Part shown: in pieces, positions 1 to 5,896 of the stretch | How the letters are laid out: every line of letters starts with the position of its first letter | Numbering within the stretch: the first letter of the stretch is position 1 | Assembly: GCA_031255985.1 (NCBI GenBank) | Contig: JAIRRL010000027.1 | Span: 1 to 6,516, forward strand | Length of the DNA stretch: 6,516 nt | Direction: 5' to 3' | DNA from: Gracilibacteraceae bacterium | GTDB taxonomy: Bacteria > Bacillota > Desulfitobacteriia > Desulfitobacteriales > Syntrophobotulaceae | Notes under the pieces: generated by a model | Database searches by the model: none | The model's input: the letters and a program-made list of their open reading frames with translations, nothing else | Told to the model about the DNA's origin: nothing | Position numbers and translations under genes: made by a program

Positions 1-959
1 GAGCCGAGGGTGATCTGCCCGGTCGTCTGGGAATAACTCATGGTACCGCCGGCCCCGCTGGAATTCACTTTGCGGATCAGGCTGCCCAGCGTGTCGTCCG
101 CCTCGGCGGTGATGGTCACGCCGTTGATCTCCATAGTATCTCCGTCGCTGATTCCAAACGAGTTAAGACCGCTGTTGAGGGAGTGCTTGTTCATGATATT
201 AGGGGCGAGATCCTCAAACAATCCGCCAGATCCCAGAACGCCGGAATCCGCCGCGTGGACGGCGAAGGTCGCGGTCGGGTCGGCTACTTTGACCGTAAGC
301 GTCCAGTTTCCTGCCGAACCTGTAACTTCAGCCTCAACCGCCTGAGTAGCAGCGCCAGCGGGGCCGAAAGTGCCAAAAGCGTCTTTTAGCTGGTCGTTAA
401 AATCCGCTAAAATCTTATCAGTATTATTTGAATTCACGCCACTCGTGTGTAATTCCAGCGTCTTATAAACGCCATCCAGATAGAGTTCTATTTTCGCTCC
501 ATCAAGCCCCCCATTCGTCAGTTTTGAATCATCAATCTTAGACGTGATCTCCTTGGTCAGAGCGAATGAAGCCTTGGCTTTGTCGGCCAGCTGATCAATG
601 GACTTGATTTTGACATTGTTCGCCATGGCCAGATCGCCGGAGAGCGTCACCTTGTCCGAGGAGGAGCGCAAAGTGTATTGCTCAAAAAAACGCGCGCTCA
701 TTATATTCAGGGATGAGGCAGTGGAAAAATACTTATTGCTGAACTCCTGGAGCGTCGTTGTAATGTCGCGGTAAATCTCCTGTTTCCAAAGGGCTTTCTG
801 GCGCTCCTGCAACTGCTTGTCGATACGGTTTGTAGTGCCGCTGGTCAGCTGCGTAACCAGCTCATCCGTGTCCAGACCGCTGGCCAAGCCGCCAAACCCC
901 TTGCTGACGGAAGACGCCCCGGACGCGGAATTGCTGGTTCCGGATATACTTGAAAACAT
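1..959 (-). CDS. fliD: Flagellar hook-associated protein 2 (filament cap) FliD, N-terminal part
   Basis: FliD forms the cap at the tip of the growing flagellum, where it guides folding of exported flagellin; it is a secreted structural protein. Reading leftward from ATG 959, the frame stays open for 319 codons and leaves the window, so the C-terminus is missing. The start follows a perfect AGGAGG (967-972) by 7 nt. Residues 23-38 read GGLASGLDTDELVTQL, the classic FliD N-terminal signature. A predicted helical region follows (about 45-77), with the conserved tryptophan (W58) and the YRDI motif at 63-66. Residues about 269-319 resemble the flagellin IN repeat found in FliD (SDGDTMEINGVTI, then DDTLGSLIRKVN). 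The middle (about 125-265) is not recognisable and corresponds to the variable exposed domains of the family. No cysteine is seen. The gene is divergent from the PilZ gene. The family call is firm; strain-level function is inferred. Confidence 0.92.
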   Translation of the reverse strand, partial: MFSSISGTSNSASGASSVSKGFGGLASGLDTDELVTQLTSGTTNRIDKQLQERQKALWKQEIYRDITTTLQEFSNKYFSTASSLNIMSARFFEQYTLRSSSDKVTLSGDLAMANNVKIKSIDQLADKAKASFALTKEITSKIDDSKLTNGGLDGAKIELYLDGVYKTLELHTSGVNSNNTDKILADFNDQLKDAFGTFGPAGAATQAVEAEVTGSAGNWTLTVKVADPTATFAVHAADSGVLGSGGLFEDLAPNIMNKHSLNSGLNSFGISDGDTMEINGVTITAEADDTLGSLIRKVNSSGAGGTMSYSQTTGQITLG

Positions 960-1050
960 ATTATCGCCTCCTGCTTATATTTGATTGACAACCGTTATTT
1001 CATATTGCTCGCCTATTTTTTATATCGTGCCAATAGCGAGAAAAATGAAG

Positions 1051-1118
1051 GGCGGAAAGGGAAAAAGCCGGAAAAACTTTCACCGCTTAAAAAAAACATT
1101 TCCCCTTCCGCCTTTTTT
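1051..1118 (+). terminator. Long terminator-like hairpin with U-tract in the fliD/PilZ intergenic region
   Basis: Arms 1051-1064 (GGCGGAAAGGGAAA) and 1099-1112 (TTTCCCCTTCCGCC) pair over 14 positions with one A-C mismatch, and six Ts follow at 1113-1118. Inside the 34-nt loop, AAGC at 1065-1068 can pair with GCTT at 1085-1088, giving a branched or extended hairpin. The form fits a rightward intrinsic terminator, but no rightward gene precedes it; fliD points the other way. It may block transcription antisense to fliD from entering the PilZ gene, end a short unannotated transcript, or act as a leader attenuator. The structure is seen in the sequence; the role is inferred. The T-tract lies 4 nt before the TATAAT box of the next promoter. 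Confidence 0.55.
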
Positions 1119-1128
1119 AGGTTATAAT
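1100..1128 (+). promoter_or_regulatory. Probable promoter of the PilZ-regulator unit
   Basis: A perfect TATAAT lies at 1123-1128, about 36 nt before the PilZ start codon, which gives a short leader of roughly 29 nt. The hexamer 17 bp upstream (TTCCCC, 1100-1105) is a poor -35 match and falls inside the right arm of the hairpin. Transcription may therefore need an activator. No extended -10 TG and no sigma-28 or sigma-54 motif was convincing. Confidence 0.45.
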
Positions 1129-1163
1129 TAAGCGACGGGATACGCAACAGCGAGGGGTGAACT

Positions 1164-1799
1164 ATGGAGATTTACCGCAAAGCGGAGGTGTTCACCAGCG
1201 GGGAAAAGCCCGCGCTTTTGGCAGTCAGCCTGTGGTGTACGGTACAAAGCGACGAGAACATGAAACCGCAGTTGATCCTTAAAGATTTCAATACCGGCAG
1301 TCTCACTTTGCACCGGCCTGTAAACGTATTGCTGTACAGTGAACTCGGCATTTACGAAGCCGCGGCCATTTTGACCTTCATCGTTCCGGGGACGCAGGCC
1401 AATTTCCTCATTACCCGCTGGAGCGGGCGGATCGAACGGCGGAACAACCTGAAAGTGCGGGTGGATTTTCGCGGGCAGATTACCAGTTATGAGGATGAGG
1501 ATAAAAATTGGGTCGATTACGGCAGAAGTATCAACGCCGAGGTGAAAAACATTTCCGCCGGCGGTGTGATGTTTGCTTCCGCTAATGAATTCGACGTCGG
1601 CATGCGCGGTTCGCTCACCGTCCCCGCGGTTCCGTTCCCTTTGTTTTTCACTGTTTTGCGCCGGGAATACGACGACGCGGGCAACATAATTTACGGCTGC
1701 CGTCTCGATCCTCTCGTGCCGCACGCCGACGCTTTGCTGTGCAGCTATATTTACCAGAGACAAGTGCAACTCAGACAATCGCGCGAAGATGAGATATAA
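1164..1799 (+). CDS. YcgR-like PilZ domain protein, probable cyclic-di-GMP receptor
   Basis: The 211-residue protein is probably cytoplasmic; no signal peptide or membrane segment is seen. Residues about 1-85 form a small beta-rich N-terminal region like that of YcgR-type flagellar brake proteins. Residues about 90-205 match PilZ: an arginine cluster at 90-99 (RIERRNNLKV, then R99), then NISAGG at 129-134, which fits the D/N-x-S-x-x-G ligand motif, and a C-terminal SYIYQRQVQLR typical of PilZ ends. In the first motif, the second arginine of RxxxR appears to be lysine (R93-x-x-x-K97), so affinity for cyclic-di-GMP could be altered. ATG 1164 follows AGGGG (1153-1157) by 6 nt. The regulator gene starts 5 nt after its stop, so the two are probably one operon. 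The position beside fliD suggests a role in motility control, by analogy with YcgR; this is inferred. Confidence 0.88.
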   Translation: MEIYRKAEVFTSGEKPALLAVSLWCTVQSDENMKPQLILKDFNTGSLTLHRPVNVLLYSELGIYEAAAILTFIVPGTQANFLITRWSGRIERRNNLKVRVDFRGQITSYEDEDKNWVDYGRSINAEVKNISAGGVMFASANEFDVGMRGSLTVPAVPFPLFFTVLRREYDDAGNIIYGCRLDPLVPHADALLCSYIYQRQVQLRQSREDEI

Positions 1800-1804
1800 A
1801 AACA

Positions 1805-2647
1805 ATGAGTGTAAATACGGATATTGCGGTGATTTCTCCGCAGGAAGAGACCTTGCGTCAGCTCACCGCGTGCTGCAAAGCCCAGGCCGGCGGGCGGCAG
1901 GTTCACGCTTTTCCCACCCACGCCGGCGGTTTTGTGCATCTGCTTAACGAACAGCCCGGTCTGCTGATTCTGGATTTGGACGATCTGGGCAATGCGCCCG
2001 CGTTGCTCCATTCGCTGGCGCGCCGCCGGGACAACCTGGATTTTATGAAACTGGCCGTGACCGCCTCGACGGACGTTTACGCCGTGGAAGCCATACAGAC
2101 CGGTTGCGAAGCCTATTGGTTAAAACCGCTCGTCCTGGAGACTGTCGGCAAAGCATTGAGCAGATTGCTGCCCTGCGCGGAACCGCAGGTGGAAATGCGC
2201 ACCTTTGGCCGTTTTGACGTGTTTATTGACGGTCAGCCCATATATTTTAAAAACGCGAAAGCGAAAGAATTGCTGGCGCTGCTGGTGGACAAGCGCGGCA
2301 CCGTTACGATGGAGATGGCCGTAAACGTGCTGTGGGACAACCGGCGCTACGACGAGCATGTCAAGCAGCTTTACCGCAAGGCCGTCGCCTATTTGCGCGG
2401 CGTGTTTGAAAGCAGGGGCCTGGATATCCTGATCTCCAACCGGGGGAGTTGTCATGTGCGCCAGGGCGCGTTCGCCTGCGACTACTATGATCTCCTGGCC
2501 GGACAGAAAAAAGCCGTCATCGCCTGGGGGGGCGAGTATCTGTTCGAATACCCCTGGGCGGAATCGACGCTGGTGCAAATCGAAAACATAGTGGAAGCTT
2601 ACACCGGCCGCGACACGAATTTAGCGGGCAATGACAAAAGCCGATGA
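1805..2647 (+). CDS. Regulator with degenerate receiver domain and SARP/OmpR-type winged helix
   Basis: The 280-residue protein is probably a DNA-binding transcription regulator. Residues about 5-120 have a receiver fold pattern: LLILDLDDL with D57 at the phosphoacceptor position, T86 (LAVTAS) and the conserved lysine-proline K107-P108. However, the acidic pair that binds Mg2+ at the end of the first strand is replaced by S11-P12-Q13, so classical phosphorylation is doubtful. Residues about 130-220 form a Trans_reg_C/SARP-like winged helix (FGRFDVFIDGQPIYF, KAKELLALLVDKRG, VLWDNRRYDEHVKQLYR). The tail (CDYYDLLAG, then GEYLFEYPWAES) resembles the start of a BTAD domain but is only about 60 residues long, whereas full SARP/AfsR proteins carry a longer one. 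ATG 1805 is the only upstream choice, because an in-frame TGA lies at 1790-1792 and the next Met is residue 81. Its Shine-Dalgarno is weak, suggesting translational coupling to the PilZ gene. Target genes are unknown. Confidence 0.83.
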   Translation: MSVNTDIAVISPQEETLRQLTACCKAQAGGRQVHAFPTHAGGFVHLLNEQPGLLILDLDDLGNAPALLHSLARRRDNLDFMKLAVTASTDVYAVEAIQTGCEAYWLKPLVLETVGKALSRLLPCAEPQVEMRTFGRFDVFIDGQPIYFKNAKAKELLALLVDKRGTVTMEMAVNVLWDNRRYDEHVKQLYRKAVAYLRGVFESRGLDILISNRGSCHVRQGAFACDYYDLLAGQKKAVIAWGGEYLFEYPWAESTLVQIENIVEAYTGRDTNLAGNDKSR

Positions 2648-2672
2648 ATCCTTACCGGAGCCATCGGCTTTT
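2636..2672. terminator. Bidirectional intrinsic terminator between convergent units
   Basis: A perfect 11-bp inverted repeat, AAAAGCCGATG (2636-2646) and CATCGGCTTTT (2662-2672), encloses a 15-nt loop. Each transcript ends its stem with UUUU, so it can serve both the rightward PilZ-regulator unit and the leftward mtaB-HIT-glgP-rpsU unit. The left arm overlaps the last codons and most of the stop codon (2645-2647) of the regulator gene. The U-tracts are short, so efficiency is uncertain. Confidence 0.8.
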
Positions 2673-2760
2673 CCGTTTATTCAGGGTTACGCATCGCGAA
2701 CCGGCTGACCGCTTTACCTTTTAGTTTAGAGAGCCGCTCCCGGCCAATTCCGGCAACTCC

Positions 2761-2937
2761 CTATTTGAACTTACGTTTCCGCGCCGCTTCGGACTTCTTT
2801 TTCTTTTTGACGCTGGGTTTTTCATAATGTTCATGTTTACGCGCTTCGGACAGAACGCCCGATCGCTGGCAATTGCGTTTAAACCGGCGGAGTGCGGCAT
2901 CCAGGGATTCATCCTTGCGTACTCTGACTTCCCCCAT
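2761..2937 (-). CDS. rpsU: 30S ribosomal protein S21
   Basis: This 58-residue basic protein of the small ribosomal subunit helps initiation complexes form on mRNA. The translation begins MGEVRVRKDESLDAALRRF. It continues with CQRSGVLSEARKHEHYEKPS and ends in a lysine/arginine-rich tail (KKKKKSEAARKRKFK), so it matches bacterial S21 over its whole length, at the usual Firmicutes size. ATG 2937 follows a strong GGAGGGGGGG (2946-2955) by 8 nt; the stop is TAG at 2761-2763. It has its own near-consensus promoter upstream but may also receive read-through from glgP. It is the last gene before the convergent terminator; 88 bp of apparently non-coding sequence lies between. The YqeY-like gene that often follows rpsU in Firmicutes is absent. 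Confidence 0.97.
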   Translation of the reverse strand: MGEVRVRKDESLDAALRRFKRNCQRSGVLSEARKHEHYEKPSVKKKKKSEAARKRKFK

Positions 2938-2972
2938 AATTTTATCCCCCCCTCCACTGGCGTTTCAGGCTT

Positions 2973-2984
2973 TTGGCGCGCCAA
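2973..2984. repeat. 12-bp palindrome in the rpsU leader
   Basis: TTGGCGCGCCAA is a perfect palindrome lying 36 nt upstream of the rpsU start codon, within the predicted leader. In the leader RNA it can join a larger fold: TTTCGG just upstream can pair with CCTGAAA just downstream (one G-U), and GGCG can pair with CGCC inside. It may be a regulatory site or simple structure; no function is shown. Confidence 0.4.
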
Positions 2985-3022
2985 TCGCCCGCACCGAAAA
3001 CATAGCTGTCACTACGTGATTT

Positions 3023-3051
3023 ATTATAAGGGATAAAACAAACCGCGTCAA
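3023..3051 (-). promoter_or_regulatory. rpsU: Strong housekeeping promoter for rpsU
   Basis: On the minus strand, TTGACG (3046-3051) and TATAAT (3023-3028) are separated by exactly 17 bp, one base short of the full sigma-A consensus. The DNA just upstream is AT-rich, like an UP element. The start point should fall near 3016-3017, giving a leader of about 80 nt. It lies wholly between the glgP stop and rpsU, so rpsU can be expressed independently of the upstream genes. Confidence 0.85.
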
Positions 3052-3081
3052 GTAATATTTTGACAATCCTCCCCTGCCCTG

Positions 3082-5523
3082 TCAGGCGCCGGACGGATTA
3101 CAGGCGCGAATTTTCCATATTTCGCTGGCGTACTGGCGGATGGTGTTGTCACTGGAAAAACTGCCGGACATCGCGATGTTTTCCAGCGCCATGCCGTGCC
3201 ATACCGAACTCTGCCGGTAGAGGGCGTCGATTTTTTGCTGGGCGGCGGCGTATGCGGCAAAATCTTTCAAAACAAAGAATTCATCATTATATTCCAACAG
3301 AGCGCGTGTAATGGAAGAAAATGTCTCTGGGGGGGCGGCGGGAAACATGTCGGCAAAAGCCAGCTGGTCAAGCACCTGGCGAATCCGGTTGTCCTCCCTG
3401 TAGATATCGCCGGCGTTGTAGCCGCCTTGCTGCAGCTTCAGCACATCATTCACTTCAAGGCCAAAAAGGACGAAATTATCGTCTCCGACCAATTGCCTGA
3501 TCTCAATGTTCGCCCCGTCGTTTGTGCCTAAGGTCACGGCCCCGTTCATCATGAACTTCATATTGCCGGTGCCGGACGCTTCCTTGGACGCGGTCGATAT
3601 CTGCTCTGAAACGTCGCTGGCCGGAAAAATCAGTTCCGCCAGGCCGACATTATAGTTTTCCAGGAACACGACCCGTATTTTGCGCCGGGCCACGCGGTCG
3701 TTATTGACCAAATTCGCCAGTTCATTGATATATTTGACCACCGTTTTAGCGAAATAATAACTCGGCGCCGCCTTGCCGGCAAAGATAAAGGTGCGCGGGG
3801 TAATATCCAAATCCGGCTGTTCAGTTATGAGATTATACAGATATTGGATGTGAAGCGCGTTAAGCAATTGCCGCTTATAGGCGTGGATGCGTTTGACCTG
3901 GGCGTCAAAAATCGAGTCGGGATCCACGCGCACATGATTGTTTTCCTCAATGTAACGGGCCAGGCGCTCCTTGTTTTCCCGTTTAACCCGCGCCATTTTG
4001 TCATACAGGGCGGCGTCGCCGCGCATTTTTTGCAGGAATTTCAGTTCCGTCGGGTCTTTACGCCAGCCGGAGCCGATCGCGTCCGTGATCAGCGCGGTCA
4101 GTCCCGGATTGGCCTTTATCAGCCAGCGCCGGTGAGTAATGCCGTTGGTTTTATTATTGAATTTGGCGGGATAATAGTCATAAAAATCTTTCATGACGAC
4201 ATGCTTCAGCAGTTCGGTATGCACAGCCGCCACGCCGTTGACGCTGAAACTGCCGACCACGGCCAGATTAGCCATTTTGACCACGTCGTCGGCTATTATC
4301 GCCATATCCCGTACACGCCAATCGTCGCCCGGATAGCGCTCCATCAGTTCGCTGCAGAAACGGCGGTTGATTTCTTCCACGATCATATATATGCGCGGCA
4401 TCAGTTCGCGGAAAACGTCAATCGGCCATTTTTCCAGCGCTTCCGGCATGATAGTGTGGTTCGTGTACGCCACGATGCGGGTGGTCATATTCCACGCCTC
4501 GTCCCAGCCGTAGCCCTCTTCGTCAATCAGAATCCGCATCAATTCCGGCACGACCAGCGAGGGATGAGTGTCGTTAATATGGATGGCGATCAGATCCGGC
4601 AGCAACGACAAATCACGGTGTTTGCGCTTAAAATGGCGAATGATGGACTGTACGCCGGCCGAAACAAAGAAATATTGCTGCTTCAGGCGCAGAAGCCGGT
4701 TGGAATAATTGGAATCGTCCGGATACAGAACCTCGGAAATGGCTTCGACCGCGTATTTTTTTGACACGGCGTTTACATAATCGCCGCGGCTGAACGAGGC
4801 AAAATCAAACTGTTCGTCGACCGACTCGGCGCTCCACAGACGCAGCGTGTTTACCGTATTGTTGTTGGCGCCGAGAATAGGCATGTCATAAGGCACGGCC
4901 AGCACGGGCGCGTAATCCTTATGCGAAAAACGGGCGTTCCCCGCCTCGTCAAATTCGGTTTGCACATGACCGTAAAAGCGCACCACAATGGCCTTGTCCG
5001 GCTTGCGCACTTCCCAGGGATTGCTCAGGCGCAGCCAATTGTCCGGCAGTTCCACCTGATAACCGTCTACTATCTGCTGTTTGAACAGGCCGTATTTATA
5101 ACGGATGCCGCAGCCATGTCCCGGATAACCGCAGGCGGCGAGAGAATCCAGAAAACAAGCCGCCAAACGGCCCAGACCGCCGTTGCCCAGGCCGGCGTCC
5201 GGTTCGCAGGCTATGATCTCGTCAAGCGAAATGTCCAGTTCGGCCAAACCCGCCCGGCATAGCTTCTCCACGCCGAGATACTGGAGATTAAGTTCCAGAA
5301 ATTTTCCTACCAGGAATTCCAGGGAAAAATAATATACCTGCCGTTCCGCGTTTTTCAGGTAATAACTGTTGGTATTAACCCATTTTTCGCTCATAGCGTC
5401 CCGAACCAGCGACGCCAGCGCCACGTACCTGTCAATGGCAGTCGATTCGTCAATCGATTTGGACAGCAGCGACATAAAACGCTGTTTGTAGACTCGCTTA
5501 AACTCATTTTTGTTTTCAAACAT
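3082..5523 (-). CDS. glgP: Glycogen (alpha-glucan) phosphorylase
   Basis: This cytoplasmic enzyme cleaves alpha-1,4-glucan ends with phosphate to give glucose 1-phosphate, using pyridoxal phosphate. The 813 residues match the usual bacterial length of about 800-820. Landmarks in order: EPDAGLGNGGLGRLAACFLDSLA from 107, HINDTHPS (315-322), YTNHT with catalytic-site H356, KTNGITHRRW (458-467), the phosphate-binding VKRIHAYKRQ (K544, R545, K550) and EASGTGNMKF with the PLP lysine K656 and E648. All key residues by alignment to muscle phosphorylase are present. The residue before Y549 is Ala, where Glu is common in other phosphorylases; this may be a normal subfamily variant. ATG 5523 follows GGAGGA (5532-5537) by 8 nt. 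The gene starts 28 bp after the HIT gene with no visible promoter between, so it is probably cotranscribed. No other glycogen gene is in view. Glycogen versus maltodextrin preference cannot be told from sequence. Confidence 0.97.
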   Translation of the reverse strand: MFENKNEFKRVYKQRFMSLLSKSIDESTAIDRYVALASLVRDAMSEKWVNTNSYYLKNAERQVYYFSLEFLVGKFLELNLQYLGVEKLCRAGLAELDISLDEIIACEPDAGLGNGGLGRLAACFLDSLAACGYPGHGCGIRYKYGLFKQQIVDGYQVELPDNWLRLSNPWEVRKPDKAIVVRFYGHVQTEFDEAGNARFSHKDYAPVLAVPYDMPILGANNNTVNTLRLWSAESVDEQFDFASFSRGDYVNAVSKKYAVEAISEVLYPDDSNYSNRLLRLKQQYFFVSAGVQSIIRHFKRKHRDLSLLPDLIAIHINDTHPSLVVPELMRILIDEEGYGWDEAWNMTTRIVAYTNHTIMPEALEKWPIDVFRELMPRIYMIVEEINRRFCSELMERYPGDDWRVRDMAIIADDVVKMANLAVVGSFSVNGVAAVHTELLKHVVMKDFYDYYPAKFNNKTNGITHRRWLIKANPGLTALITDAIGSGWRKDPTELKFLQKMRGDAALYDKMARVKRENKERLARYIEENNHVRVDPDSIFDAQVKRIHAYKRQLLNALHIQYLYNLITEQPDLDITPRTFIFAGKAAPSYYFAKTVVKYINELANLVNNDRVARRKIRVVFLENYNVGLAELIFPASDVSEQISTASKEASGTGNMKFMMNGAVTLGTNDGANIEIRQLVGDDNFVLFGLEVNDVLKLQQGGYNAGDIYREDNRIRQVLDQLAFADMFPAAPPETFSSITRALLEYNDEFFVLKDFAAYAAAQQKIDALYRQSSVWHGMALENIAMSGSFSSDNTIRQYASEIWKIRACNPSGA

Positions 5524-5551
5524 TTTCCCTGTCCTCCATCCGGTGAATTAG

Positions 5552-5896
5552 CTACTCAGGACGGGCCTGCAATTTTCGCCCTCCAAGCAGATGAAAATGA
5601 AGATGATTCACTTGCTGCGCGCCGTCCGCGCCGATATTGGTGACCACCCTGTAACCAGATTCGCTCACTCCGTTTTTCTCCGCCAGATCGCGCAAAACCA
5701 GAAGCATTTCGCCCAAAAGCGCGCCGTCCTCCCTCCCTGCCGCCGCCAGGCTTGTCAAATGTTTTTTCGGGATAACAAGAATGTGTACCGGCGCTATGGG
5801 ATTAATATCCCGGAAAGCCAGCAAACTCTCATTTTCAAATACCTTGTCCGAGGGCAGCTCTCCCCGGACAATCCGGCAAAACAAACAGTCACTCAT
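5552..5896 (-). CDS. Histidine triad (HIT) nucleotide-binding protein, HinT/PKCI type
   Basis: The 114-residue cytoplasmic protein is full length for a bacterial HinT-type purine nucleoside phosphoramidate hydrolase. The C-terminal triad motif is NHLHFHLLGGRK, with H98, H100 and H102 in HxHxH spacing; H100 would be the catalytic histidine by family analogy. N-terminal CLFCRI (C4, C7), together with later histidines (H46 of PKKH), is consistent with the zinc site seen in many HIT proteins. FRDINPIAPVHILVIPKKH (28-46) is the usual HinT core. Its ATG shares bases with the mtaB stop (ATGA, 5893-5896), so translation is likely coupled; a GAGGATGG (5903-5910) lies 6 nt upstream. A HIT gene between mtaB and rpsU is a common Firmicutes arrangement. 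Its physiological substrate there is unknown. Confidence 0.95.
   Translation of the reverse strand: MSDCLFCRIVRGELPSDKVFENESLLAFRDINPIAPVHILVIPKKHLTSLAAAGREDGALLGEMLLVLRDLAEKNGVSESGYRVVTNIGADGAQQVNHLHFHLLGGRKLQARPE

Noticed and set aside
985..1028. Promoter candidates in the fliD upstream region (plus-strand TTGACA; minus-strand TATAAA at 1019-1024; minus-strand TTGGCACG resembling a sigma-54 -24 element)
   Set aside because: None has a matching partner element at the right spacing, so the fliD promoter was left uncalled.
1129..1163. Cyclic-di-GMP riboswitch in the PilZ leader
   Set aside because: The leader is only about 29 nt and lacks the conserved GEMM core, far too short for such an aptamer.
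1128..1805. 225-codon minus-strand frame opposite the PilZ gene
   Set aside because: It covers the PilZ gene on the opposite strand without a recognisable domain or ribosome binding site; the PilZ motifs settle the real strand.
2526..2532. Seven-G runs in the regulator gene and, as seven Cs, in glgP as programmed slippage sites
   Set aside because: Both frames read through normally into conserved downstream motifs, and no alternative-frame product looks meaningful.
2721..2984. 87-codon minus-strand frame covering the rpsU region
   Set aside because: It has no family signature and lies in a different frame from rpsU, whose 58-residue product matches S21 end to end with a strong ribosome binding site.
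3061..3084. Short TGACA/TGTCA inverted repeat at the glgP stop as a terminator
   Set aside because: The stem is only 5 bp, the loop 13-14 nt, and no T-tract follows on the minus strand, so read-through into rpsU is more likely.
3844..4764. 306-codon plus-strand frame
   Set aside because: It is antisense to glgP, with histidine/valine-rich composition typical of a reverse-strand shadow and no recognisable domain; the glgP frame carries all catalytic motifs.
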